Notes: generated by a model from the sequence alone, not told the origin. DNA of 64,000 bases from Bacteroidota bacterium (GCA_016776505.1 JADHTG010000008.1:1-64000), one strand, 5' to 3'. Positions 56,901 through 62,533 are shown, counted from the first letter of the stretch. Numbers and translations are program-made.

Positions 56901-58590
56901 AAACAAAATTATTTGCAACAACTGCAATGCGTCCACTTGATCCATTGATGTTATTCAGAAAAATTCCATAACCACCATAATTATTAGAATCGACTATTAT
57001 GTTTGCATTAATGCGCAGATAATTATTCAAACTATAGCATCGGATACCGTAAAAATAGGTGTAGGATGTATTTGTCCAGATCAGGTTATTGTTAATTTTC
57101 AAAGAGTCGATGTAGCGAGAATATATACCGTTGTAATATTGATTTTCAAAGAAATTGTTTGCAATTAGTCCTCCCTGATCATAATCATTTATGTATCCCA
57201 TCCAATAAATACCATATGAACCGTTTGAGAAATAGTTTTGGATAAATGAATTATAGGATTGAGCTAAACTCGCGGAATTAATATAAACCAACCTGTAATT
57301 TGCTGACGTTGATGTGGTGACAGCTGCCAGTATCCTGTTATTTGAAAACGTATTGCTGGTAGAAGCATTTGTCAGGTAAATTACTGTTGTATAAGATGAT
57401 CCGGTTGACTGAAGTGTCATATTCCGGAATGTGACATGATTTGCCCCGTTCAATTGAACAGTATAATTGTCAGATGAGGATGTGGGGCCATACGTTAAGA
57501 CAACACTGCTACTGTCTCCTGTTTTTGATTCAAACGTAATGGTATTGCTGCTTGAAGTTCCATAAATAGCAGGTATAGTTATTTGTTCTGAAAAGGTTCC
57601 GGTGTCCACTTTGAAAACTACTGCACCACTGATACCACAATTTATTAGTTTGCTCACAGCAGCATTAAAACTGGAAAAAGAATCAGAAGCTGATTTTCCA
57701 ATAGTATATGTGCCACTGAGAGGATGACACGCATAGAGTGCAATCTCCATGGTATCATTCAAATTATTGCTGTCGGCTTTGGAGTTGGGGTATTTGGTCC
57801 AGGTTTTAATCAGGTTTACACCAGTTGTAAAATTGTATGATCCAATAGAGACCTGCTGCGATGTATCGAGAAAAGGAAGATTACCACTCCAGCTATACCC
57901 GGTTTGGGAACTTCCATTCACTTTCCAGTCGATACCAGCTGTTTTAAGAGTATCAGAACCTGAATTGAATATCCTGACTTTCACATTGCGGGAACCAGGA
58001 ATCAAAGGAAATGAAGGGGAATCAATAGCAAACATAGCAGCATCATTTGCTAGCGGGGGCAACACAAAAATGGTGTAATCTTCAGTTTCTCCCCATGAAA
58101 AGGTGCCGCAATCAGAAGGAAAGCCTCCTTCCCTCATGACAATACGTAATCTCAAACTATCGTAGTAATCGACATTTACTGAAGAAACCAGAAACCGGAG
58201 TGAAACAGTAGCCGTTTGCGTGGTCTGCCCTATATTTCCAATAAACTCATTGGTATCCTGAAAATCTCCATCATCGTTGTAGTCTATCCAGGCACTGGCA
58301 GACTTAAAATAATTTCCTCCACAACTACCAAGTGTTACATATAATGTATAAAATGAAGCAGCACGAAGTGTGGTTGAAATAGTTGTAAAATCAGAATATG
58401 TTGCACATATTCCGGATGTTCCTTTACTGATGGTGTTCAATGCAACACTGTCGATCTCTGAATCCCCACTGTTCGTTGCGCCTGACGTACAATAAGTTTG
58501 CGCCCTTAACGAAAATGGAAAAATTCCTGCAATTAATAGTAAAAAAATAAAAATAAACGATAAGTAACGAGATATCTTTTGTGATTTCAT
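38962..58590 (-). CDS. Giant beta-helix/CARDB surface protein, about 6542 aa
   Basis: One uninterrupted 19.6-kb frame. From the ATG at 58590 there is a signal peptide (FIFIFLLLIAGIFPFSLRA), then a GEVED domain (about 30-175, SAWIDYNDDGDFQDTNEF and WGETEDYTIFV). Nine modules follow to about 5038, each pairing a CARDB-like domain with a Tyr/Asn/Ser-rich right-handed beta-helix and closing with PDIGADEF. A linking Ig/Fn3-like part (5040-5240), eight CARDB domains (about 5242-6242) and an IPT-like end come last. The protein stops at GLGYSIMMPSY with no T9SS sorting domain. It is probably an exposed adhesin or sheath-like fibre. It is the first gene of the surface operon. Confidence 0.9.
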   Translation of the reverse strand: MKSQKISRYLSFIFIFLLLIAGIFPFSLRAQTYCTSGATNSGDSEIDSVALNTISKGTSGICATYSDFTTISTTLRAASFYTLYVTLGSCGGNYFKSASAWIDYNDDGDFQDTNEFIGNIGQTTQTATVSLRFLVSSVNVDYYDSLRLRIVMREGGFPSDCGTFSWGETEDYTIFVLPPLANDAAMFAIDSPSFPLIPGSRNVKVRIFNSGSDTLKTAGIDWKVNGSSQTGYSWSGNLPFLDTSQQVSIGSYNFTTGVNLIKTWTKYPNSKADSNNLNDTMEIALYACHPLSGTYTIGKSASDSFSSFNAAVSKLINCGISGAVVFKVDTGTFSEQITIPAIYGTSSSNTITFESKTGDSSSVVLTYGPTSSSDNYTVQLNGANHVTFRNMTLQSTGSSYTTVIYLTNASTSNTFSNNRILAAVTTSTSANYRLVYINSASLAQSYNSFIQNYFSNGSYGIYWMGYINDYDQGGLIANNFFENQYYNGIYSRYIDSLKINNNLIWTNTSYTYFYGIRCYSLNNYLRINANIIVDSNNYGGYGIFLNNINGSSGRIAVVANNFVSYNTYSSSRGIYVSYCSFLFLNYNSVNITGSGSNSAALYYDGTTGTVRARNNIFSNAAGGYSMYMVTDLPTVCDYNDLYTSGANLCYHNYNFSGIASWQATTSRDAHSLSILPGFTSNTDLHIGNVFLNGKALPIPTSVDIDGETRNATNPDIGADEFTPAANDAGIYSLDNPSTGFQYGTVAVKVGMINYGNDTLKSDSILWQVNGVSQTPYSWTGSLPSADTASNISLGNYTFSKGKHTIKAWTKYPNSNTDADNSNDTLLKTVYATNYCDTFTIGGSGADFSTIKDAIDSITLYGICGPVVFLISSGTYNEQLNIQAIPNASATNTITFQSASGDSTSVILTYSPSGSSTNYVAQFGGGNYITFKNVTLKNSSTNYGRVIYLTLNSSNITIENCVIEGAQLNNTSSYFALVYSMYNYIYFNNTFQNNLLKYGSYAFYLDNNDFSSGLQIINNVLQDQYYRGMHLSRHNAPIIHGNTISTNSIYSSYYGIYCYYCHNGVQVTNNYISDYNVSSGYGIYMNRAYGNSSAVGLLANNFISWHVTGTATGIYLYYPQYLSAYHNSVNIYGSGSSSRAIYYYGYYSGINILNNIFSNEAGGYAVNYSNPPENSDYNDLYTTGNYVGYFNNNYANLTNWQSAISRDTNSVSVPPAFISSTDLHTFNSVLNDAGLAVAQVTTDYDGETRSTTKPDIGADEFTPPSIDAGVFSIDEPVSPFSPGNKPVKVSIVNYGLDTLFTAGIDWKINGVSQSSYSWSGTLLPSDTAFNIQIGTFSFVQGTHAFKAWTKNPNSGTDGNNANDTFSTTLKVTNLCDTFTIGSSGADFPSFNSAIDSLNTYGICGPVVFLVKNGTYTEQISIGQISGASATNTITFTSQNADSSLVTLQYAPGSSNNYVIQLNGAQYVNFSKMTIKNTGTYYGYVLYYTNGASYNTFNNNIIQGINTTNTSTNYALIYANSSYGYYYNELSNNHFKNGSYGMYFYYNYYGLIHGNVFTDQYYMGLRVLYSDYIKITNNIVSTNSTLSYFYGIYTHYCDYSIIITGNQVYDSNLSSGVGIYMYRSYSQSSTPGLIANNFVSLNTTSSTYGIYLYYPENINTYHNSVNITGSGSSSRALYYYGYYSGINFLNNIFSNQAGGYSTYFGYNLPSNSNYNDLYSTGSNLGYYNSNSNDLSSWQTSTGRDTNSLSTNPYFWSYKNLHTYNSLLNGVAKPLSEVTTDIDGDIRDTLNPDIGADEFDQPSVDAGVFVLDSPQTTFHSGSQTVEVGIKNFGVDTITSVSIDWKLNGVAQSTYNWTGTLPASDTVHNILLGTKTFGIGQHTIKAWTKNPNSATDGFNSNDTLETTVYASNLCDTFTIGGVGADFPTFTSAIDSLEYYGICGPVVFLVSSGSYNEQLVIHEINGASATNTITFQSASGDSTDVILYYYPSSSSYNYVVKLDGADYVTLQNMTLKSTYYYYGRVIEFANSANYNKIYNNYIENPVYSSSSSYRALIYSSSSNTNEYNDIYNNHLMNGSYGIYWGDNNYAKGNKFRSNTFTNPYYIGMYVYYQNGVIIENNTITTNSTYSSFYGIELYYVQDDFQLSGNKIDAPTVTGDYGIYVYYAQCQASKRGLIANNFVRLNCANNYSYGIYLYGDYVNVFYNSVNLTGTDPNGYLFYYDYNYSGNTSVLNNIFCNQAGGYTIYTYGGLSNCNYNDLYTSGSYLAYYNGNRSDLNAWTSYSGFDSNSLSIDPQFTSNSDLHMRNLNLNGKATPRSEVTTDIDGESRDATSPDIGADEFIPPANDAGIIAFDAPGNIFHSGSNTVKVTLKNHGTDTLFSAGIDWSINGVGQSGISWSGSLVAGDTAQNISLGSHNFSPGNITLRAWSKNPNSTTDGYLDNDTFETTVYATHLCDTFTIGGSGADFPSFQSAVDSLHTFGICGPIVFQVTSGTYYEQISINEILGASSTNTITFMSASGDSTDVILSYAPASTTNYLVQLNGADYVTFKNITLKNTSSSYGRIVELTNKANYNKFYNNVLEGLSGNFTSDYMALVYSNNSFADNYNEIVQNHFKNGSFGIYLYSPTSTNYENHNLIRKNWFENPYYMGIYAVYEQYLSIEENIITANPSYSNFYGIYAYYCDYDLHILKNNISNFIGGRGIYVYNGDISSSPTIIANNFISSNPSNTTYGLMCYYANYSHIYHNSINITGNNSNTYAFYNYRNYYANIKNNSFSNQAGGYAYWTYYSTSNQTFYSDFNNLYSNGTYLGFYSYYNIYITDLGAWKSNIGSDTNSISEDPEYFNATDLHTFSLNLDEAAAPVSQVTDDFDGESRNSTKPDIGADEFTPPDDDAGIIALNSPTVPFKYGSQAVQVTLKNFATDTLLSVTIDWQVNGVNQSPVSWTGMLVTGDTAQHVVLGNYNFPWGNSTIKAWTKNPNASIDGNKSNDTLLQTVTAGNPLSGTYTIGAYPTDSFYDFGEAVDSLNANGVAGAVIFIARDSTYNEQITINQITGASATHTITFRSASADSTKVTLSYNSAYSNNWIIYLNGADYITFKQIEIKALNNSYGRAVYIHNGAENILFEGNIFTGTASNTTSSYHALVYSNGSLDNNNVFRNNLFSNGAFGIYMYGINSSSLENGTIIENNVFSNQYYMGIYTLYQDAIQIKSNLIQTNRTYTGYYGIYTYYCHNAKKIESNQIYIQNGGFGFRDYYSNGTASYRGLFANNFIQIGGTSGCYGIYFYGSTYQDIYHNNINITNTYTSSYGVYNAYGGNCNMINNIICNAGGGYSIFMGSTYTFSSCNYNDLYTTGTYLCYYNGNRSDLAAWRSASPFGDNSLSVDPLYYTSTDLHVKEFYLNNAGQALSEVSIDIDGESRHSSTPDMGADEFSPPSNDAGILAILNPAIPFLADTQQIVVRLRNYGVDTLKSASIKWTVNNITQTPFSWSGSLLSGDTTYVVIGNYLFKKDTLYAITSWTSQPNNLADGNTSNDTFSVGNLYPALSGLYTLGGSSPDYSSFTAAALALSRGGVIDSAWFDVRSASYTEQFVLNPIIGSTTANTVVFRSESGDSTDVTLQYPGTSSGNYVVYFNGADGVTFRDMTLKNTSTTGYGYVISINNDCDNLRFASNVIEGINTSSTSSNYRLISDNTNNDDNLIFNQNHFKYGSFGIYSYGTNTSYRQAGFKLLNNFFDNQSYFALYSYYHEYPVISGNTITLRNGNNSKYAIHSIYTYNGCEISNNIIHSPNPSYSVYLQYCYGNSSSPLLISNNFISVDGTYNSTSTGLYLYYCDYANIYYNSVNMSNTYSNSSPFYLYYGNLHNIKNNIFANTGGGYSFTVYSGTNTISSCDYNDLYSSGATLGYWNASYSNLTALKAATSLDAHSISIDPLFISSTDLHVEEVTLNKKAIPISGITTDIDGETRDVVNPDIGADEFDPPQTDDAGVADIIAPKIPFAADSQMVKVVLSNFGSDSLKSVTINWKVNGVTQTPYSWTGGLPTAENDTVSLGKYKFLLGIAYDIVSFTTNPNGVADSLNNNDSSEVQNLYAGLGGTYTIGGGYPNFSSFAHAVSLLNVGGVVDTVIFNVRNGTYIQQLKIKQYPGASASRPVIFQSESGDSSKVILTYNSGTYTQVLELDGADYISFRKITLTTAASNYMRILSLINGADYNHFENCVFHGVISNSTTNYNAIIYSSSGRDVSNVFTNNLIQYGSYGFYMTGSSSNYESGTKLIGNTIRNQYYMGMYLTYQDAPQFISNQLTSSSLYSNYYGAYLYSCYKVKFQKNKISQPGGYGIYAYSTPTSDRSEISNNFIHCGSASNSYGIYLYYSSYWDILFNNINISGSGSSNYGMYMQSSSSIQLRNNNIVNNAGKYAIYGSGSGFTASDYNNIYSSGIPLAYWNANQSNLSAWKSATSQDAHSLSVDPLYLTPSDLHVREINLNESGMAISGINTDIDGESRHPTKPDIGADEFEIPYAADAGITDIVSPEAPFASDTQQVRVLLKNFGYDTLQSATIKWSVAGNSQTPYNWTGNLLPGRIDTVTIGNYLFNINTNYTIKAFSINPNNQADSLHDNDSSIVYKIYAALAGTYTIGGTSPDFASFTEAVTNLNLGGIVGAVVFDVRDGVYTEQFRIREVNGSSASNTILFRSESEDSLLVKITYNGTSSNNYVVHLNGADYVGFEQLSIQNTHSYYGIAVYLNGAANYCSFENCILEGYNTSSSTTNHSVIYADNSNQNYLTLSQNIIRNGYYGLLFNGNNSVELLVENNIFQGQYYCAMQLNYLSDPVIRGNQITLNDGNIYAIGCYLTSCQNSYAITANQFDLANGGTAIYLNSSDGTSSNRALIANNFIHVGGVSTSVGIYYYYVDYLDIHFNSIHITGSHVTNGKALHAYYGSSINVYNNVFENSGGGYAIYVYNTGSLSACDYNDIHSSGSNMAYWNGNRSSLSAWTSNSGFDQHSKSLDPLFYSVTDLHTSQVQLDSSAMPISGITIDIDGEYRSSTKPDIGADEFTYVSNDVGVSDLVSPVSACGLSSSTPIKVRIQNFGGLSQTGFNVSYIINGGSAVTENIGSVVIARGNSYDYTFNTTADLSAYGAFNITIYSSLSADSLNTNDTLHVTLNNYQAPSLVSNMVPADLATNLSLPISFSWSVASGATNYDLYIWADSLTQPITPKAANLTQISYLFTGSLNYGVTYKWRIHAKNAYCSAGGPIQKFTLRSLPDLIVNSVTLPSTSFSGTSINVNWQIKNNGSGSTQSASWYDLLYLSDDNLFDASVDQYVGGFSNFSSLGVGQSYSQTQSINLPQGISGSYYVFVLTDKYNYLLESDENNNTGVNSSAMTVQLTPPPDLIVSSIVTPNNVFSGTSMNIMWTVKNDGSGNTTTNSWYDALYMSTDTTLNASAVYLGRKYHSGALYIDSSYTTSQSVNIPDAIYGRYYFYVQTDIYNHEYEHALENNNVKRSDSVSVKLTPPPDLVVSSVMGPDSVHSNQTISLGFAIKNQGGNSPDHSWYDRIFISSTSTFNSSTATSLGTNYHNSVLDPGSTDTLYKTVTIPKTFSGQYYFFVQTDYRNDVFEFNYENNNVSTADPVYIKLPDLRPVSISNPDTGSSGKPMLVLWKDRNLGPGNLISQSWSDKIYLSSYNVYHADSVTLLGTLSKSGNVNAWTATASSKTVTLPDGISGTHYIYIRTDGNGQIKENAENNNLRKSDTSIYIKLSPWPDLEVTSISLPDSGTAGGTALLNFTVKNTGTSDANGSSWKDYVYLSKDSVFNLSTATYLKNVIHATSLAPNGTYNITTTLGLATSLSAATYYIYVFTDKEDKIYEHIDNYNNVSRGSFYINGYPPVDLKVMSVSSPDSSSSGKQINVSYTIKNIGQAKTLAGSYMDAIYLSTDSVWSKSTDTKIYSENRTSALQTGVSYSNSKTITLPNGISGTFYLLVVTDENDANNDDNFANNYRSRVNANNVMQSIYIALTLSADLTITAFSAPTTGTAGQPITVNWTVKNTGVGPTTFGSVREKFYLSTDLTIDNSDVYLGTYTKSGNMAVNESYSHSMQLFLPGNSSGNKIVMMKTDADNNEYEHNGENNNTSSGQIFISDAPPSDLIVSDLSFPSTVIAGESITVQWKVKNIGVNPATGYVRDAVYISNDTEWDVNDKLFGTKQYSLNLAPNSEYTQNMNDFASGLAIGYYHIIVRTDILDYINEANDTNNQKISADSMQVTVLNLPFYVLTYDTLNDNEDLYYKIESIDTLLGETMLLTLKGDSVNGANELYLRYMEIPTRIVYDYSYSEAFKGNQEIIVPSLYDSTYYILIYGNTSAGAYQQISLYAEILHFEIRSVVASQGGNTGNVTLLVNGSKFDSSMTVKLNKGSSTIVADTVIYVDPTRVFATFNLSEADSGYYTVIAEKTTSDTTSLYNGFKVNTGLPADLQVNVVKPANSRPNSILTMRIDFLNNGNIDLPTPVLKVISLAEAPIGLSALGLANGYTELDVELRELNGPQDVLRPGASGSVIIYTRSSKGLGYSIMMPSY
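39870..42870 (-). repeat. Eight tandem CARDB domains (about 375 bp each)
   Basis: Each unit opens with a variant of PPDLIVSSVxxPxxxxSGxxI and includes WxVKNxGxG, SWYDxIYLSxD, and HxYExNxxNN near its end, the last recalling a calcium-binding Asp/Asn-rich loop. CARDB domains are cell-adhesion related Ig-like folds. Confidence 0.85.
43485..58060 (-). repeat. Nine long tandem modules of about 1.6 kb
   Basis: The module end motif PDIGADEF (once PDMGADEF) recurs with starts near 43490, 45100, 46699, 48328, 49951, 51583, 53203, 54811 and 56429, a spacing of 1599-1632 bases. Within each module the order is NDAGI-type CARDB-like domain, TIGG-type opening, beta-helix with ANNFIS and HNSVNITGSG, then SDYNDLYSTG and VTTDIDGE. 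Modules 2-5 share CDTFTIGGSGADFPSF and ICGPVVF; modules 7-9 share a different opening. Confidence 0.9.
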
Positions 58591-59073
58591 ACCCAATTTA
58601 TTTTGTATGGAGAATTTGCATAAAAAAATAAGGGAATAATTGAATGGATAGTCCAGACGTGTATAATCAGAAATATTAAATGATACATCTTCATAATTAC
58701 TACATCAAACAATAGACATTAAAAAAGAAAGGCAGAATCCGGATTAATTTCTGTAGGATCCATTAATCCGATGCAATCAAATTACGAATTGACGAAATTT
58801 AAAAAACCCTTCCCATAAAATATACTATTCTTTCCACTTTGGCCGCTGAATTGAAACTGCTTGCATTATTCTTTAAATAACCTTAGAGCAAGTTTGCTTT
58901 CATATTCAGCCTGTTATAAACAGCGACAGGAAAATTCTCAATTAATAAAATTAACTAATCGGGTTAAACTTTCCCAATGCTAAATTTATTATGATAAAAA
59001 TTGATCTGTCAATTTAGTACTCCATATTTATTTATTGTACAGCTTATTAATGTCCGATAAAAGGATGAAATGA
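58591..59073. other. Upstream region of the giant surface operon
   Basis: About 480 bp of AT-rich sequence that must hold the promoter of the 28-kb operon. I find no clean TAnnTTTG element on the minus strand and no RNA gene. The leader could therefore use an alternative sigma factor or a diverged promoter. Confidence 0.4.
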
Positions 59074-59748
59074 TCAGGATTTTAATTTGCCAATAGCATC
59101 GCTTAATTCCTGGTGACTTTTCTTGATCTTAGATTCAAGCGAATACCTGAACAGGTCTATATCCCTGGAAAGCTCTCTTTTAATTGCCTTCCTTATTTCT
59201 TCGGTTTCCGCATGAATTTTAACATCCGATTCCTCAATGCCTTCTTCAATATTATCATCCAGATCATGCAATCTGCGATTTATTCGCGTATTTAAAATGA
59301 TAAAAGCGATCACTAATAATATCAACAGAACAGCGAGCCCCAGAACGCCTAAACTTATGAGCCTGTTTGAACTCTTCATTTCACTTTGTAGCTGAGCAAT
59401 ATCCGCCTTGGTATCTCGCCTGAATTCCGAAATAGAAAAACTGGTCAAAGTGAGAGAATCTGATGTTAAACGGATTTTGATATTGTATTCCTGCAGAATT
59501 TTAATAATGGTGTCAATATTGTTTTTTAACACATACAATGAATCATTTCGTTTCCTCATATTGTTGTTAAGTACTGCTGTAGTAGATTCAACTGCAGTTA
59601 ATTTTTCATCAATTTCCGTCATTTTTTCATTGAATACACTTTTAAGTAGATAAGGTGGTGGCGTTCGTGTTGTTTTTTTCTTCGTTGTTTGGGCAATGCT
59701 TCCCCCTAATATCAAAATTAAACTAATTGTAAAGATTATGTGTTTCAT
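59074..59748 (-). CDS. Coiled-coil membrane protein, 224 aa
   Basis: Signal peptide (MKHIIFTISLILILGGSIAQ), a periplasmic coiled-coil region (about 35-125), one membrane helix (SLGVLGLAVLLILLVIAFII, about 133-152) and a highly charged cytoplasmic coiled coil. Family not recognised. The layout resembles small structural or signalling membrane proteins. The ATG is chosen over a TTG two codons earlier because it starts the signal peptide. Confidence 0.7.
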   Translation of the reverse strand: MKHIIFTISLILILGGSIAQTTKKKTTRTPPPYLLKSVFNEKMTEIDEKLTAVESTTAVLNNNMRKRNDSLYVLKNNIDTIIKILQEYNIKIRLTSDSLTLTSFSISEFRRDTKADIAQLQSEMKSSNRLISLGVLGLAVLLILLVIAFIILNTRINRRLHDLDDNIEEGIEESDVKIHAETEEIRKAIKRELSRDIDLFRYSLESKIKKSHQELSDAIGKLKS

Positions 59749-59790
59749 AGGCAATACTTTATATAATTAATAAAAATAATCGATACAATA

Positions 59791-59820
59791 CAAAACTAGG
59801 GGCGCCGGATATTCAGCAAA
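59791..59820 (-). promoter_or_regulatory. Promoter of the coiled-coil gene (TTTG-N18-TAGTTTTG)
   Basis: On the minus strand TTTG (59817-59820) and TAGTTTTG (59791-59798) are 18 bases apart. Both match Bacteroidota consensus elements. The ATG lies about 43 bp further on. Confidence 0.7.
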
Positions 59821-59936
59821 TTGTTTGGATAATTCGCTTGAATGAATAATTGATAATTATTCATTTTATTTGAAGTCAACAGCAATGAAATATAGGAAAT
59901 TAATTTGAAATGGAGATGGATTAATAATAAATAATT

Positions 59937-59973
59937 AAAAAAACCCGCCAATCAGATTCAATAGACTGGCGGG
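59937..59973 (-). terminator. Terminator after the DoxX gene
   Basis: CCCGCCAGTC pairs with GATTGGCGGG (one mismatch) around a ten-base loop, followed by seven T on the minus strand. Confidence 0.85.
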
Positions 59974-60036
59974 AAAAAAGGAGCAAGCATTAAGTGGTAA
60001 ACGGTCTCCATGTAAAGACAATCAAATCGATTTGCC

Positions 60037-60498
60037 TTATCCGATTTTATGATCCATTATTTTTCTGTTGGACATCTTTGTAATCAGATGATCGATGCTG
60101 AGTGTTCCTCCTCCATATATGATAAGTGTTGAAAGCATGATGATGTAATAAATTGGAATCTCGGAACCATTGTTAGCAGCTTCAAATCCATTGCCCCAAT
60201 GCACAGTAGTGATGGCAACAAGCATAGTGACCAAAAGGGGGACTGATATAAATCGTACTCCCAGTCCTAAAATTAACAGTCCCACCCCTAAGGTCTCTGC
60301 TGCTGTTGCCAAATAGGCATTGATTTTTGGAAATATATAATTCATGCTCCCGAACCATTGCGCGATGGCATTTATATCTTTTAATTTCATCATGGCTGGC
60401 TTATAGAAGCCAATAGCAAGTATGATCCGCATGGCTAATAAAGGTAAATCCTGCAGTTTATCCAGCTTTTTAATCATGTTTTGAAATATTGTTTTCAC
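60037..60498 (-). CDS. DoxX family membrane protein
   Basis: 153 aa with four hydrophobic helices, as in the DoxX/HvfX family: LLAMRIILAIGFYKPAMMKL, AAETLGVGLLILGLGVRF, PLLVTMLVAITTVHWGNG and IPIYYIIMLSTLIIYGGG. DoxX-like proteins are linked to respiratory or redox stress functions in some bacteria, but the reaction is not settled. The start is GTG; an ATG seven codons later is possible. It is a single-gene unit with its own terminator. Confidence 0.85.
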   Translation of the reverse strand: MKTIFQNMIKKLDKLQDLPLLAMRIILAIGFYKPAMMKLKDINAIAQWFGSMNYIFPKINAYLATAAETLGVGLLILGLGVRFISVPLLVTMLVAITTVHWGNGFEAANNGSEIPIYYIIMLSTLIIYGGGTLSIDHLITKMSNRKIMDHKIG

Positions 60499-60691
60499 GC
60501 GATTGCTTTATCATAATTTTGACTATTAGACGATACTGAGGATAAAACCTTACAATTTGAGTAAAGACTTAAAGCTTTCGCTATGATGAAGTGATTAATA
60601 TTCACCCTGTGTTTTGCATGAGTATTTGTGAAACTTACTGGCAACTATTTTGAGAACTATTCATTAATTATTATAATTCCGTAGCCGTCTG

Positions 60692-60699
60692 TAAATTTG
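60692..60699 (+). promoter_or_regulatory. -7 element TAAATTTG of the glycosyltransferase gene
   Basis: An exact TAnnTTTG match 27 bp before the ATG. No TTG stands at the -33 distance. Confidence 0.45.
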
Positions 60700-60726
60700 T
60701 TCTAAAAACAATGAAATTAATATTTC

Positions 60727-61977
60727 ATGCGCAGACTTAAAGTCCTTATTTCTTCCTCTTATTTCATTTGGTATATAATCCTGCTTTCGACTGTGATTCG
60801 AGTTATCTGGATGTTTTATTTCAATCCCGAAATTGTCAGTGATGCTCGCTGGTACATGGAGAAAGGATGCAACCTGGCCCATGGCCTTGGGTATGTCAAT
60901 GATGGTATCCCGACTGCGAATTACCCTATTGGTTATCCTGCATTTTTGGCACTGCTTTTCCTTGTAGGAGGATGTAAGTTATGGATCGCACGGCTCGCCA
61001 ATCTGGTACTTTATGCTTTGATCTTATGGTTTTTCTATCACCTGGTCTTGGACCTGACAAAAAACAATCGCCGGGCTGCAATATCCTGTTTATTACTGGC
61101 TGTTTATCCCAATCATATGGTTTATGTAAACTTAGCCTTCAATGAGACTTTTTTCTTGTTTCTTTTTGTTTCAGCACTTTATTACCTGATCAGGTCCCTG
61201 AATGGCAGGGAGTCGTTTTTATGGATTTCAGCCCTCTTATGGACATGTGCTTTCATGACACGGCCGGCAGTTTTATTCATTCCCTTTATTGTCCTATTTA
61301 TATTATTCAGGTCAAATGGATTTAAAAAGGTATTCAAATCATGGTCGGTAATAGGGCTTGTTCTTATTCTGTTAGTGAGTCCCTGGACCATCAGGAATTA
61401 CCTTGTTTTTGGGAAATTTGTACCGGTATCCACCAATGGCGGTTTTGCTCTTTTAATCGGCAATAATCCACATGCGGAAGGACGTTTTTATCTCCATGAA
61501 GACTTTTTCAGGGATGTAGAGAAGAACTCAAACGAAGCAGGTTACAGCAAAATAGCAGGGAAAATGGCACTGGATTACATGAGTTCGAATCCTGTGCAGG
61601 TCATACAAAGGATACCTGTCAAATTCTTTTATTTATTCTGGCCTGGAATGGATGGAATCAGCTGGAATATGAATGGAGAGTCTGCAGGAAAACAAGTGTT
61701 TTTAAGTCGATTCAGATTTTTGGCAAACGGATATTTTGTGCTGCTGATGTGTGCTTTCCTGCTTGCTATTTTTATGAAAATAATAAATAGTAAATGGCAG
61801 CTCATTGATACACTAATTCTGGCCATGATAGGGTATTATGTATTGATCACTCTCGTATTTTTTGGAGAATCAAGATATCATTTTCACCTGATACCCTTTT
61901 TTCATGTGTCCGTGGCTAGTCTTTTTCTGAAAGGGAAAGAACGCTTTCCCCCTGGAAAACGGATATTTACTTCCTGA
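60727..61977 (+). CDS. GT39/ArnT-like membrane glycosyltransferase
   Basis: 416-aa GT-C fold enzyme with about ten membrane helices, using polyprenyl-phosphate sugars on the periplasmic side. The first loop has an acidic pattern (NPEIVSDARWYMEKGCNLAHG) followed by NYPIGYPAFLALLFL, the layout of the PMT_2 domain. FNETFFLFLFVSALYY and MTRPAVLFIPFI follow. The acceptor cannot be inferred. It is monocistronic, and its 3' end overlaps the convergent DUF2147 gene by 11 bp. Confidence 0.85.
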   Translation: MRRLKVLISSSYFIWYIILLSTVIRVIWMFYFNPEIVSDARWYMEKGCNLAHGLGYVNDGIPTANYPIGYPAFLALLFLVGGCKLWIARLANLVLYALILWFFYHLVLDLTKNNRRAAISCLLLAVYPNHMVYVNLAFNETFFLFLFVSALYYLIRSLNGRESFLWISALLWTCAFMTRPAVLFIPFIVLFILFRSNGFKKVFKSWSVIGLVLILLVSPWTIRNYLVFGKFVPVSTNGGFALLIGNNPHAEGRFYLHEDFFRDVEKNSNEAGYSKIAGKMALDYMSSNPVQVIQRIPVKFFYLFWPGMDGISWNMNGESAGKQVFLSRFRFLANGYFVLLMCAFLLAIFMKIINSKWQLIDTLILAMIGYYVLITLVFFGESRYHFHLIPFFHVSVASLFLKGKERFPPGKRIFTS

Positions 61978-62419
61978 CCCAGGCTGTTGTTCTTCCCAGC
62001 AGGGAGATCCCCACATAGCCTCGGATATCCAGATTGTTATCAGATTTTAAGGTCATGATGCAATTATATGTTTTGCCATTATCAGGATCGTAAATAGTTC
62101 CGCCTTTGTAAGAACCATCTCCTCTATAATCAAACTTTTTTAAAATCAGAAGTCCAATAATAGGTTCACTTCTTTTTGAGGGATCCGGATTTTCATCGTC
62201 TACTTTTGGGGTTCCGTCTTCTTCATTGGGAGTCTTTAACCAGGTAATTTTTCCGTAATAATTGCCATTTTTGGCTCTGAAAATCTTTACCGTACTTTTA
62301 TTATCTTCAGTATACCATTCGCCTTTTATTTTATCAGCTTCTGACGTACTTTGGGCATGTCCAATTACATAAATAAAGGATAATGCCAATAGGAGAATCA
62401 CACTTTTACTTTTAAGCAT
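61967..62419 (-). CDS. DUF2147 exported protein
   Basis: 150 aa with a signal peptide (VILLLALSFIYVIGHAQ) and a small beta-barrel domain: IKGEWYTEDNKSTVKIF, NGNYYGKITWLKTP, PIIGLLILKKF, GGTIYDPDNGKTYNCIMTL and the closing GYVGISLLGRTTAWVRK. These are the hallmarks of DUF2147, a periplasmic family of unknown biochemical role. Length is typical. Confidence 0.92.
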   Translation of the reverse strand: MLKSKSVILLLALSFIYVIGHAQSTSEADKIKGEWYTEDNKSTVKIFRAKNGNYYGKITWLKTPNEEDGTPKVDDENPDPSKRSEPIIGLLILKKFDYRGDGSYKGGTIYDPDNGKTYNCIMTLKSDNNLDIRGYVGISLLGRTTAWVRK

Positions 62420-62533
62420 CTACTTATTTTTTAAAGGATAAAGGATTATTATTCGTATTCAATTATACGGAAAATTAATTAGATATTTATTGTTATTTAG
62501 GTAAGGGGAGAAGAACAGGATGCATTTTAACAC

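Noticed and set aside
43485-58060. Regular long repeats considered as a DNA-level array (integron or CRISPR-like)
   Set aside because: The repeats keep one reading frame and encode protein modules; there are no short direct repeats with unique spacers, and no cas or integrase gene.
38962-58590. Many short plus-strand and alternate-frame ORFs inside the giant gene
   Set aside because: They are antisense or frame shadows of a repetitive, Tyr/Asn/Ser-rich coding sequence; none has a recognisable domain or promoter.
60664-60882. Minus-strand 72-aa frame over the GT39 start
   Set aside because: It is antisense to a clearly coding N-terminus and shows no coding features of its own.
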